A DNA stretch of 64,000 nt from a virus. The position numbers and the translations under genes were made by a program. The DNA lies in the IMG/VR virus record IMGVR_UViG_3300031669_000002, positions 62,001 to 126,000 of that record; one strand, given 5' to 3'. This document shows, one piece after another, positions 53,059 through 59,950 of the stretch. Within the stretch, counting starts at the first letter, position 1. Each line of letters opens with the position of its first letter. The notes under the pieces were generated by a model. The model saw only the letters and a list, made by a program, of their open reading frames with translations. It searched no databases and was not told the DNA's origin.

Positions 53059-53321
53059 TCATAAAAACTGCAATGGACTGGGATAGTGTATCAGATGGCC
53101 TGCTTCGTCAGATATCAACCATCAAAAATGGCAGGAAAAGAATGGAGGCAAGCAAAGTTCTTGCCAACATCGAGGGAATGATAACAAAACTGAGCCAACT
53201 GGAGCTTCAAGCCCGTCGATCGTCCTCACACAGCCCGAGACTGGTTAACGAACAGCTTGACATTATCAATCAATCTGTGCTAGAATTAGAACAATGGATT
53301 ACTCTTCTCCTTCTCTTATGA
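53049..53321 (+). CDS. Small early helical protein, unknown
   Basis: The protein has 90 residues with predicted helices throughout (DGLLRQISTIKNGRKRMEAS, KVLANIEGMITKLSQLELQA). The end, LEQWITLLLLL, is hydrophobic. An ATG two codons later (53055) could be the start. It overlaps the previous gene by ten bases. No family is recognised. Confidence 0.6.
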   Translation: MDMIIKTAMDWDSVSDGLLRQISTIKNGRKRMEASKVLANIEGMITKLSQLELQARRSSSHSPRLVNEQLDIINQSVLELEQWITLLLLL

Positions 53322-53327
53322 GGTGGT

Positions 53328-53612
53328 ATGATACAAGACAACGTAGTAAAATATTTAATCATGCCGCACAAGGTATCTCTGACGGCATTAGCGTTTAATA
53401 TGGAGTGGTTTACACAAGGACGAATATTTACAGAATATGAAAAATGGTGCCGACAAACTGTTGGCCCAGACAACATAGATTGGTGCAGGACTATTGGCCC
53501 AGACAAGGTAGATTGGTGCAGGACAAGGACAAGGCTTGGCAATACGGTGACAATGACCTTTCATTTCAAACGAGAAGAAGACGCAACAATGTTCGCGCTA
53601 AAATTTTTGTAA
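53328..53612 (+). CDS. Small early protein with internal tandem repeat, EDA-LK family member 2
   Basis: The protein has 94 residues. After an N-terminal part with FNMEWFTQGRIFTEYEKWCR comes a duplicated unit, VGPDNIDWCRT and IGPDKVDWCRT, from a 33-base tandem repeat. The C-terminus FHFKREEDATMFALKFL matches the other family members. The duplication adds 11 residues and keeps the frame. AGGTGGT before the ATG is a good ribosome site. Confidence 0.75.
   Translation: MIQDNVVKYLIMPHKVSLTALAFNMEWFTQGRIFTEYEKWCRQTVGPDNIDWCRTIGPDKVDWCRTRTRLGNTVTMTFHFKREEDATMFALKFL
53461..53526 (+). repeat. 33-base tandem repeat, two copies
   Basis: Copies at 53461-53493 and 53494-53526 start TTGGCCCAGACAA and share TAGATTGGTGCAGGAC. 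They differ at four positions or so. The repeat is inside a coding region and codes for an 11-residue unit. Confidence 0.9.
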
Positions 53613-53627
53613 TAACAGGAGAACAAA

Positions 53628-54797
53628 ATGGCAAAATTAGTGGGAATTAAACTTCCAAAACCAAAGAAAGAAAAGAAAATTTCTACAAGTGTGCTTGAAG
53701 AAAAGCATGTAGGTTCAGAACCAAAGTGGGACACTGAGCGAGCTAAAAAGTTTGAGAAAGATGTGTTTGAACACAATCTTCGTGCAAGCTTCCGCTATTA
53801 CAATTATTTCTACAGCCAAAAAGACTTGAAGAAGCATGTCGTAGCGTGGGCACAGAAGAATATGGATCTGGATGCAAAAACGCTATCGCTGTATATCGCA
53901 TCGAGCGCAGAAGCCACACCAATGACCGTATGCAGCTTGGTTAAGGCAGAGGCAGTTGGTATGCCAATGCTTAAAAAATATAAAGAATACATCACAAAAA
54001 GCATTCTGAATGCAATTGAAGAAACAAAATCAGAGCCGGCAGTTGTAGAGAAGGTTGTTGCAAAGACTGTTGCTCCTACTATTCAGGACAGATTAGCAGA
54101 AAAGACATCGGAGATCATCGGCGATCTTGAAGTTGAAGTCGACAATGCGTTTCTTAAGAAGCCAACAGGAAGTCCATACGACATCATCACCGCTAAAAAC
54201 TTGGCACACGCCCAAGTCGGCAAAGTTCGCGAGCATTTCCAAAAGCAGATTGATGAACTTAGCGAACTTGTTGCCGGTCAAGACGAACAGTTAAACGAAT
54301 CATACGGCTTTCTGAAGAATTCGGACATCAAACGCATCGGAGCATTTTATGTCAAACTGCTCGCTGATCTTGATAGCTACAGCACCGTCAAGAAAGCGAC
54401 AAAGAAACTGAAAATCAAACGACCACAAAACAAAGACAAGCTCGTCGCTAAAGTTCAGTATCTCAAAGAAAGCAAAGTTCTAAAGCTTGTTAGTGTTCCG
54501 CCAGCAGATATTATTGGCGCACAAGAGCTTTGGGTGTATCATACGAAACACAAAAAGTTGGGAAAGTATGTTGCCGACGATCATAGTGTATTGGGAGTTA
54601 AGGGAACAACTCTTACAGGATTTAGCGAATCAAAGTCGATGCAGAAGACTTTGCGTAAGCCAGAAGAACAGCTCGCCGCATTTATGAAGGCGGGCAAAGT
54701 TCAGCTGAGAACATTTCTTAAAGATATTAAAGCAGTTGAGACAAAGCTGACCGGCAGGTTAAACGCAGACACGTTGCTATTAAAAATCGAGAAATGA
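53628..54797 (+). CDS. Conserved early protein of T4-like phages, unknown function
   Basis: The protein has 389 residues. The N-terminus is Lys-rich (KLPKPKKEKKIS). The next 80 residues are helical (RAKKFEKDVFEHNLRASFRY, YNYFYSQKDLKKHVVAWAQK). A later part has FLKNSDIKRIGAFYVKLLAD, RPQNKDKLVAKVQYLKES and LWVYHTKHKKLGKYVADD, and it ends with KTLRKPEEQL and FLKDIKAVETKLTGRL. I know similar long conserved hypothetical proteins from marine T4-like phages but no function for them. Codon use is richer in G and C than in the late genes. The AGGAG ribosome site is strong, so it may be abundant early. Confidence 0.8.
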   Translation: MAKLVGIKLPKPKKEKKISTSVLEEKHVGSEPKWDTERAKKFEKDVFEHNLRASFRYYNYFYSQKDLKKHVVAWAQKNMDLDAKTLSLYIASSAEATPMTVCSLVKAEAVGMPMLKKYKEYITKSILNAIEETKSEPAVVEKVVAKTVAPTIQDRLAEKTSEIIGDLEVEVDNAFLKKPTGSPYDIITAKNLAHAQVGKVREHFQKQIDELSELVAGQDEQLNESYGFLKNSDIKRIGAFYVKLLADLDSYSTVKKATKKLKIKRPQNKDKLVAKVQYLKESKVLKLVSVPPADIIGAQELWVYHTKHKKLGKYVADDHSVLGVKGTTLTGFSESKSMQKTLRKPEEQLAAFMKAGKVQLRTFLKDIKAVETKLTGRLNADTLLLKIEK

Positions 54798-55033
54798 ACG
54801 AGTATTTAATTGTCGTGCCGATAAAAGAGGATACTGGTCCAGAACAGTTTCGCCACGACATATTTAAATACTATGTTTCTGGAATACTTGATGACTTGGA
54901 TATAGCGACGAGAAAGCTTTTTTGCTATACTTCTGATAGTCAGAGTTGGGTTATTTTCTGCTCTCCTGAACAAATAACCATGCTTGTTCTTCAGCTGGGT
55001 GCAACGATTGTTAGAACTACAGTTAAAATATGA
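54794..55033 (+). CDS. Small early protein, EDA-LK-like family member 3
   Basis: The protein has 79 residues, starting with ATGA overlap to the preceding gene. C-terminal WVIFCSPEQITMLVLQLGAT resembles the motif in the neighbouring small genes (strand, acidic turn, T-M-L-x-L-x). N-terminal YLIVVPIKEDTGPEQFRHDI. Function unknown. Confidence 0.65.
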   Translation: MNEYLIVVPIKEDTGPEQFRHDIFKYYVSGILDDLDIATRKLFCYTSDSQSWVIFCSPEQITMLVLQLGATIVRTTVKI

Positions 55034-55236
55034 GATATCGCATTGCCTTCCCCACACTAACTTCTGCAGATGAGGAGGAGCAGATTCTCCTCGATTTAGG
55101 CATAAATCAATATATTAAGTGGTCTCTTTCATACTGGAATATCACTTGTTCTCCAGAGATATTAACGATGCTAATATTAAAATATGATATTTCATATTAT
55201 GATTTGTCAAGAGTAAGTCCGGAGAACTATCTCTAA
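55030..55236 (+). CDS. Small early protein, EDA-LK-like family member 4
   Basis: The protein has 68 residues. It overlaps the previous gene by four bases (ATGA). ITCSPEILTMLILKYDISYY parallels member 3 and suggests a tandem duplication. It is the last gene before the late promoter of gp13. Confidence 0.65.
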   Translation: MRYRIAFPTLTSADEEEQILLDLGINQYIKWSLSYWNITCSPEILTMLILKYDISYYDLSRVSPENYL

Positions 55237-55237
55237 G

Positions 55238-55271
55238 CATAAATAGTAGTATTACACCAAGGAATACTACT
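55238..55271 (+). promoter_or_regulatory. gp13 late promoter overlapping a leader hairpin
   Basis: CATAAATA (55238-55245) runs into AGTAGTATT (55245-55253). A loop ACACCAAGG with the ribosome site follows, then AATACTACT (55263-55271), directly before ATG 55272. Early read-through from 52797 would carry the full 9-bp stem. A late start about five bases after the octamer removes most of its 5' arm. Confidence 0.65.
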
Positions 55272-56072
55272 ATGAGCGGACCAGGACTTACACCAGTTGA
55301 CCCAAACCCAAGCCAACTAGAAACAATATCCAGAGCACATTCTGACATTATTGAATACACAAAAGCTCGCTTGGGCGATTCAATGATTGATGTTGACCTC
55401 GATAAAGGTGACTATGAAGTAGCCATCAAGCAGGCTCTACTTAGATATCGCCAAAGAGCAGAAAGGTCGGTTGAAGAATCATTTGCTTTCTTAGATTTGG
55501 TTCCCGACACGCAAGAATACTTCTTACCTAAAGAAGTTATGTCAGTAAAGCAAATATTCCGTCGTGGACTTGGTGGACTCGCCAATGCAACACAGTTTGA
55601 ACCGTTTAGCTCGGGGTTCTTAAATACCTACATGTTGGTAGCTGGTCGTGTTGGCGGACTTACCAATTACGAATTATTCGTAGACTATCAAAAGCTAACA
55701 ATGACGATGTTTGGTGGCTATATCACATTTAACTACAACGATGCGACTAAAAAGCTGGTTATTCACCGTCGTATGCCAGGTGAATATGAAGTAGAATCGG
55801 TTATGCTTTGGATCTATAACTACAAGCCAGATCAAGTTATTCTCAATGATTACAAGGCTTTTCCGTGGATTCAAGATTACGCTTATTCACTGTGCAAACA
55901 CATGTTAGGCGAAGCGCGTGAAAAATATGCAACAATCAACGGCCCACAAGGCGGATCATCGTTAAACGGGACCGCAATGAAGACTGAAGCCAAAGCAGAG
56001 ATGGATCAGTTGATTGTAGACTTAGGACAATATGTTGATGGATCGGCACCAATGTCATTTTTGATCGGGTAA
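55272..56072 (+). CDS. 13: Neck / head-completion protein gp13
   Basis: The protein has 266 residues; T4 gp13 has 309. The pattern is TKARLGDSMIDVDLDKGDYE, VAIKQALLRYRQRAERSVEE, SFAFLDLVPDTQEYFLPKEV, MSVKQIFRRGLGG and MLWIYNYKPDQVILNDYKAF. This matches neck or head-completion proteins of marine T4-like phages, which bind below the portal after DNA packaging. The gene is late by its promoter and follows the early operon on the same strand. Confidence 0.85.
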   Translation: MSGPGLTPVDPNPSQLETISRAHSDIIEYTKARLGDSMIDVDLDKGDYEVAIKQALLRYRQRAERSVEESFAFLDLVPDTQEYFLPKEVMSVKQIFRRGLGGLANATQFEPFSSGFLNTYMLVAGRVGGLTNYELFVDYQKLTMTMFGGYITFNYNDATKKLVIHRRMPGEYEVESVMLWIYNYKPDQVILNDYKAFPWIQDYAYSLCKHMLGEAREKYATINGPQGGSSLNGTAMKTEAKAEMDQLIVDLGQYVDGSAPMSFLIG

Positions 56073-56094
56073 TCTTTCGTAGTAGGATAACCAG

Positions 56095-56102
56095 CATAAA
56101 TA
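56095..56102 (+). promoter_or_regulatory. Late promoter CATAAATA, 5 bases before an ATG
   Basis: Spacer AGAGT to ATG 56108, with no ribosome site in between. Confidence 0.7.
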
Positions 56103-56107
56103 AGAGT

Positions 56108-56932
56108 ATGAAAACAATACTCTTAAATATAATTAACGCTGATACTTCTTATAACAAGAATGCTACTCGATATCTCTATAAAACCCACCCGGACTTATGG
56201 AAGCAGGTAGTAGAAACTACTTGCTTTTTGCCAGAATCGGCGTTAGCCAAACAGCGAGTTTGGCACATTCTCAATGAGATATATGATATACCTAGATGTC
56301 CGATAACCGGAGAAGAAGTTAAGTGGTTTTGTAACAGATATTTGGGCACCGCAAATGTATCGGCCAGAACAACACTATTAAACAAATCTGGAAAACTAAA
56401 CAATCGATCAGAAGAAACTAATAAAAAACGATCAGACTCTAATAGAAAAACTGCTGAGGATGGATTAAGAAAGCCCTCTACTATTTCTGAAGAGACAATA
56501 AGACTTCGCACAGAAAAAGCCAAAGAGACTTGTTTAGAGAAGTATGGCGTAGATAACATAAGAAAGTTGCCTGCTATTATAAAGAAAATACAAAAGAAGA
56601 AATATGACTGGCATATTGCCAATGGTGGCACACCAAGAGAACAGAGACCGCTTAAAGATTTGTATTATGATGCAGTAAATAGATTCACCAAAGAAAGTTG
56701 GGTAAATTACTTCGACAAGATCAACCCTCAACGACTAAATCGTTCTGAGTTTCCGCTTGATCACATCTATAGCATTCACCAAGGATTTATGAATAATATT
56801 CCTCCATATATTATTGGACATTGGACTAACTTGCGTATTATCACGCTAATAGAAAACTCATCAAAGGGAAAACGATGCAGCAAGTCTCAAGAAGCATTGT
56901 TCAAAGATTTTTTTGCCAACATAGGTAAATAA
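56108..56932 (+). CDS. Putative HNH-type homing endonuclease
   Basis: The protein has 274 residues. The C-terminal core has FPLDHIYSIHQGFMNNIPPY, then IIGHWTNLRIITLIENSSKG. The Asp-His pair, the Asn-Leu-Arg and the final Asn fit a ββα-metal nuclease as in phage homing genes of this type. The N-terminal 130 residues have CPITGEEVKWFCNRYLGTAN and a basic region with NUMOD-like features; LEKYGVDNIRKLP is a common target-recognition motif. It lies between gp13 and a conserved small gene. Confidence 0.78.
   Translation: MKTILLNIINADTSYNKNATRYLYKTHPDLWKQVVETTCFLPESALAKQRVWHILNEIYDIPRCPITGEEVKWFCNRYLGTANVSARTTLLNKSGKLNNRSEETNKKRSDSNRKTAEDGLRKPSTISEETIRLRTEKAKETCLEKYGVDNIRKLPAIIKKIQKKKYDWHIANGGTPREQRPLKDLYYDAVNRFTKESWVNYFDKINPQRLNRSEFPLDHIYSIHQGFMNNIPPYIIGHWTNLRIITLIENSSKGKRCSKSQEALFKDFFANIGK
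56926..56931 (+). promoter_or_regulatory. Late promoter core (GG)TAAATA, 5 bases before an ATG
   Basis: The core lies in the last codons of the homing gene. Spacer ATTAT to ATG 56937. Confidence 0.5.
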
Positions 56933-56936
56933 TTAT

Positions 56937-57320
56937 ATGAGAGCAAAAGAATTTATAACTGAAGGTGGAACAGGATCGTTGGCACCAGGAGTTGCAGATG
57001 CTCTTCCCGCAACTTGGGTCCTACCTGACCTTAAGAGCCAAGACCCCTACTTACAGTATCGCTTTGGTTTAGCACTTGCCGCAGCAAGAGCGCAAGCAGC
57101 CGGTGAAGTATCTTACGCAGACGAAAGCATGTTTGGTGAGAAAATGGTTGTGATGGCCTATACACCAGAAGAAGAAAAAACACTCAATATGGCATTAGCT
57201 ATGTATGGTAAAAATAATGCAAGCCAACTCATATCTACTCGCAGTTCATCAGAGGCAAGCGATGTTCAAAAACATTCACCGGTAGCAAATATCAATCCGA
57301 AACGCAAAATCACATATTAA
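56937..57320 (+). CDS. Conserved small protein next to gp13
   Basis: The protein has 127 residues. The start MRAKEFITE and the pattern DLKSQDPYLQYRFGLALAAA with VVMAYTPEEEKTLNMALAMY are familiar from small proteins near the neck genes of marine T4-like phages. No function is known. The basic amphipathic N-terminus could be a capsid-targeting segment, which is only an inference. The gene was probably separated from gp13 by the homing gene insertion. Confidence 0.75.
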   Translation: MRAKEFITEGGTGSLAPGVADALPATWVLPDLKSQDPYLQYRFGLALAAARAQAAGEVSYADESMFGEKMVVMAYTPEEEKTLNMALAMYGKNNASQLISTRSSSEASDVQKHSPVANINPKRKITY

Positions 57321-57329
57321 CCAAAAACC

Positions 57330-57358
57330 TTGCTTTATCCTATCTAATCCTGTATTAT
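57330..57358 (+). promoter_or_regulatory. Sigma70-type early promoter (TTGCTT, 17, TATTAT)
   Basis: TTGCTT at 57330-57335 and TATTAT at 57353-57358. It lies just before the nucleotide-metabolism genes. The -10 box ends six bases before ATG 57365, so the message may be nearly leaderless or start inside the gene. Confidence 0.6.
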
Positions 57359-57364
57359 GGATAT

Positions 57365-57874
57365 ATGAAAAATCAACGATGCCTTTATATAGATATGGAC
57401 GACGTAGTTGCTGACTGGAATAAAGAAGCTCGCCGCTACTTAAAAAGAACTTGGGAATCCGGTGTATGGATACCAGAATCCGAATGGCAAAATTTAGAGG
57501 ATCATAAAAGATTCTATCGAGACTTACCTCTTATGGAAGGCGCCGAAGAGCTAATTGCGTGGGCAAGAACATTTACTGAGAAGAATAACATGCATTTGGC
57601 TTTCCTAACCGCATTGCCTAAAAACAACAAGATGCAATATGCAAGCTATGATAAGTTTCTTTGGGCACAAGAGCGTTTCCCAAATATTCCTGTATTCTTT
57701 GGCCCATACTCACACGACAAACACCATCACTGTCAACCGGGTGACATTCTAATCGACGACCGCACTTCAAACTGTGTAGAATGGCGACTTGTCGGAGGGA
57801 TAGCTCATCAATACACAACATGGGAGAAATGTAAAGAATGGATCTTCCATAATTTGGACAATACAATAAAATGA
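57365..57874 (+). CDS. 5'(3')-deoxyribonucleotidase (HAD family)
   Basis: The protein has 169 residues. HAD motif I is YIDMDDVVADW (nucleophile D10, general acid D12). A Thr in FLTALPK fits motif II, and DILIDDRTSN fits motif IV. W-x-x-L-E/D and LPLMEGAEELI are typical of the NT5C type, which dephosphorylates deoxynucleoside monophosphates. Together with the dNMP kinase two genes downstream, it may adjust the dNTP pool. The TGA stop overlaps the next ATG (ATGA). Confidence 0.88.
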   Translation: MKNQRCLYIDMDDVVADWNKEARRYLKRTWESGVWIPESEWQNLEDHKRFYRDLPLMEGAEELIAWARTFTEKNNMHLAFLTALPKNNKMQYASYDKFLWAQERFPNIPVFFGPYSHDKHHHCQPGDILIDDRTSNCVEWRLVGGIAHQYTTWEKCKEWIFHNLDNTIK

Positions 57875-58185
57875 GAATAACTTATATTGGTCCACCATTA
57901 GGAACTTCTGCTTGGGATAACACTATTATATTCGACGACGAGTTTGATAATGGGCTTGATATGGATAGTATGTGCTGTTGGGTTAGCAATACATTTAAGG
58001 AGAATTTTATTATCCTTGAGTATAGTGAGAAGAGCATCGCAGGAGGATGCTTAGATAATGCTAAAGCGTGGAATGACGGATATGATAGCGATAGGTATAT
58101 ACTAATAGATAGATGGGAATTACGCTGCTCGTCAGAAGATGCAACCTTATTTCTACTAAAATACTCAAACAAGGAATCAGCATGA
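57871..58185 (+). CDS. Small early protein, EDA-LK family member 5
   Basis: The protein has 104 residues. It has TYIGPPLGTSAWDNTIIFDD, a middle with MCCWVSNTFKENFIILEYSE, and the family end RWELRCSSEDATLFLLKYSN. The stop overlaps the dNMP kinase ATG (ATGA), so it sits between two nucleotide enzymes in a coupled operon. Function unknown. Confidence 0.75.
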   Translation: MRITYIGPPLGTSAWDNTIIFDDEFDNGLDMDSMCCWVSNTFKENFIILEYSEKSIAGGCLDNAKAWNDGYDSDRYILIDRWELRCSSEDATLFLLKYSNKESA

Positions 58186-58796
58186 TTATCAGTCTAAGTG
58201 GTTTGATAGGAAGTGGCAAGGACACGGTGGCAGAAATGCTGGTAGAACAACACGGATTCACGCGAGACTCATTTGCAGGAACACTCAAAGATGCAGTATC
58301 CGCAATCTTCGGATGGAATAGAGAGATGCTTGAAGGTAAGACCAAGGAAGCAAGGGCACAACGAGAAATAGTTGACCCGTGGTGGTCTGTTCGTCTTAAT
58401 AACCCAGAATTATCGCCAAGATGGATTCTCCAACATTTTGGCACAGAGGTCTGCAGAACACATCTTCACACTGATATCTGGGTTGCCAGTCTCGAAAACA
58501 AACTACGAAATCTAACTGAGGGAAATATTGTCATCAGTGATGCGCGGTTCACTAACGAACTCGATATGCTCAAAAATGCAGGAGCGCAGATGATATGTGT
58601 ATCTCGAGGACCAAAGCCGTTTTGGTGGAATACGGCAATTCAAGCTCATACTACGCCCGAAGCAATGGCCAAAATGATTGCACTTGATATACACAAAAGC
58701 GAGTGGGATTGGGCAGATTATAACTTTGACCTACATATCAATAATAACAAAAGCCTAGTTGAGTTAGAACAAACCGTCGATCTTTTAGTAGATTAA
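58182..58796 (+). CDS. 1: Deoxynucleoside monophosphate kinase (gp1-like)
   Basis: The protein has 204 residues from ATG 58182. The frame extends upstream through the preceding gene but the P-loop must lie near the start. P-loop is SGLIGSGKDTVAEML, with G-S-G-K at 10-13. DSFAGTLKDAVSAIFGWNRE, ILQHFGTEVCRTHLHTDIWV and NIVISDARFTNELDML are typical of T4 gp1-type kinases, which phosphorylate dNMPs for DNA synthesis. T4 gp1 has 241 residues. The C-terminus overlaps the convergent HNH gene by four bases. Confidence 0.93.
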   Translation: MIISLSGLIGSGKDTVAEMLVEQHGFTRDSFAGTLKDAVSAIFGWNREMLEGKTKEARAQREIVDPWWSVRLNNPELSPRWILQHFGTEVCRTHLHTDIWVASLENKLRNLTEGNIVISDARFTNELDMLKNAGAQMICVSRGPKPFWWNTAIQAHTTPEAMAKMIALDIHKSEWDWADYNFDLHINNNKSLVELEQTVDLLVD

Positions 58797-59146
58797 AAAT
58801 CAGGAGTTAACTTTTCTCTGCCGTCTGGCTTCCATCCTAAACTACTATACTGAATTTCAATCGCACAATTAGCACAAATCGTCTTTAAGTTAAACCAATC
58901 ATTATTAGCAGAATTGCCATCTAGGTGGTAGACTGCTGACTGTTCCGTGTGTTTAAATCTAAATCCACACTTCTCGCATTTATCCTTCTTCTTATATCCT
59001 GTTCTTAGCCATCCTGCCGGAAGAGGTTTCTTCTTCTTTCGATAACATTGGTCACACTTATTTCGGTAATATGTCTTACCGTATTTAATATAATTTACTG
59101 CTACGGGTTTAACGTGACAGCAGGGACATAGTTTACGCTCTAGCAT
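58793..59146 (-). CDS. Small HNH endonuclease with zinc ribbons
   Basis: The protein has 117 residues. Four Cys pairs are visible: CPCC near residue 7, CDQC near 31, CEKC near 57 and a final CANC near 91. The HNH part has YHLDGNSANNDWFNLKTICA. The H-x-D-G-N...N...C pattern matches short HNH proteins common in T4-like phages. ACTAAATA lies four bases before the ATG. It is convergent with the dNMP kinase. Confidence 0.82.
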   Translation of the reverse strand: MLERKLCPCCHVKPVAVNYIKYGKTYYRNKCDQCYRKKKKPLPAGWLRTGYKKKDKCEKCGFRFKHTEQSAVYHLDGNSANNDWFNLKTICANCAIEIQYSSLGWKPDGREKLTPDF

Positions 59147-59150
59147 ATAG

Positions 59151-59158
59151 TATTTAGT
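59151..59158 (-). promoter_or_regulatory. Late promoter ACTAAATA, 4 bases before an ATG
   Basis: Minus-strand octamer with spacer CTAT to ATG 59144-59146. Its upstream edge touches the palindrome at 59159-59182. Confidence 0.6.
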
Positions 59159-59182
59159 GAAGGCACTTTATAAAGTGCCTTC
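59159..59182. repeat. 24-base perfect palindrome
   Basis: The arms GAAGGCACTTTA and TAAAGTGCCTTC are exact reverse complements. As RNA it folds to a 10-bp stem with a four-base loop TATA. It lies between divergent late promoters. It could be a bidirectional terminator or an operator. A T-rich run (CTGTTTTTG) comes 8-16 bases later on plus. Confidence 0.8.
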
Positions 59183-59208
59183 TACGGCGCCTGTTTTTGC
59201 CATAATGG

Positions 59209-59216
59209 CATAAATA
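59209..59216 (+). promoter_or_regulatory. Late promoter CATAAATA for homing gene and tail sheath
   Basis: Lies 47 bases before ATG 59264. TTAGGAGAG is the ribosome site. As no other octamer lies before the sheath gene, this is probably the sheath promoter too. Confidence 0.7.
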
Positions 59217-59263
59217 TTACTAACAAGTAATTTAACTATTACACACCAATTTTAGGAGAGACA

Positions 59264-59950
59264 ATGCTATATCATTTTACATATAAGACAACAAACACAA
59301 TTAATGATAAGTCTTATTATGGAAAACATTCAACCACTAATCTAGAGGATGGATATCTGGGATCAGGACTAAATCTATCTCGTGCGATTAAAAAATATGG
59401 TAGAGAAGTATTTACAACTGAAATTCTCTTCTTTTATGAAAACACAGAAGAGTTAAACAATGCCGAAAAAGAATTAATTACCGAAGAGATGATCAACTCT
59501 AATACGACATATAATATTGCAGTTGGCGGCCAAGGAGGAAATCTGGGATTGTTAGTTAATAAGAAAATATCTCAAAAAACTAAAGGAGTTAAAAAAGGGC
59601 CATGTTCAGACACACATAGAAAAAATATGAGACTTGCTAAACTTGGGTATGTCTTCTCAGACGAAAGTTTAAAGAGAAGATCTACCACAGTCAAAGAAAA
59701 AAATGCAAAATTGACTAGACGTGAAAAAGCAATCGGTTCAAGATCTTCAGGAGAAAAGAATGGATTTTATAATAAATCACACTCTGCTGAATTTAAAGAA
59801 AATCAAAGAAATCGTTTATTGACTCGTTCTATTCCAATAAGTGCTAAATCAGTCACTATTAACGGGATAACTTATTCAATGATGATGACAGCAATGAAAG
59901 AACTTGGCGTCAATAGACGCACACTACTTAAATTAATAGGAGAAAAATAA
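59264..59950 (+). CDS. GIY-YIG homing endonuclease with NUMOD1-type end
   Basis: The protein has 228 residues. FTYKTTN and SYYGKHST form the GIY and YIG motifs (5-7 and 18-20), followed by NLEDGYLGSG, AIKKYG, a Glu in NNAEKELI and NIAVGGQGGN with the Asn. The middle has NUMOD3-like SGEKNGFYNKSHS. The end, ISAKSVTINGITYSMMMTAM and NRRTLLKLIGEK, is a NUMOD1-type helix-turn-helix. It lacks the CPxC...HFDNC module. The stop overlaps the sheath ATG (TAATG), so insertion keeps sheath translation coupled. Confidence 0.92.
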   Translation: MLYHFTYKTTNTINDKSYYGKHSTTNLEDGYLGSGLNLSRAIKKYGREVFTTEILFFYENTEELNNAEKELITEEMINSNTTYNIAVGGQGGNLGLLVNKKISQKTKGVKKGPCSDTHRKNMRLAKLGYVFSDESLKRRSTTVKEKNAKLTRREKAIGSRSSGEKNGFYNKSHSAEFKENQRNRLLTRSIPISAKSVTINGITYSMMMTAMKELGVNRRTLLKLIGEK

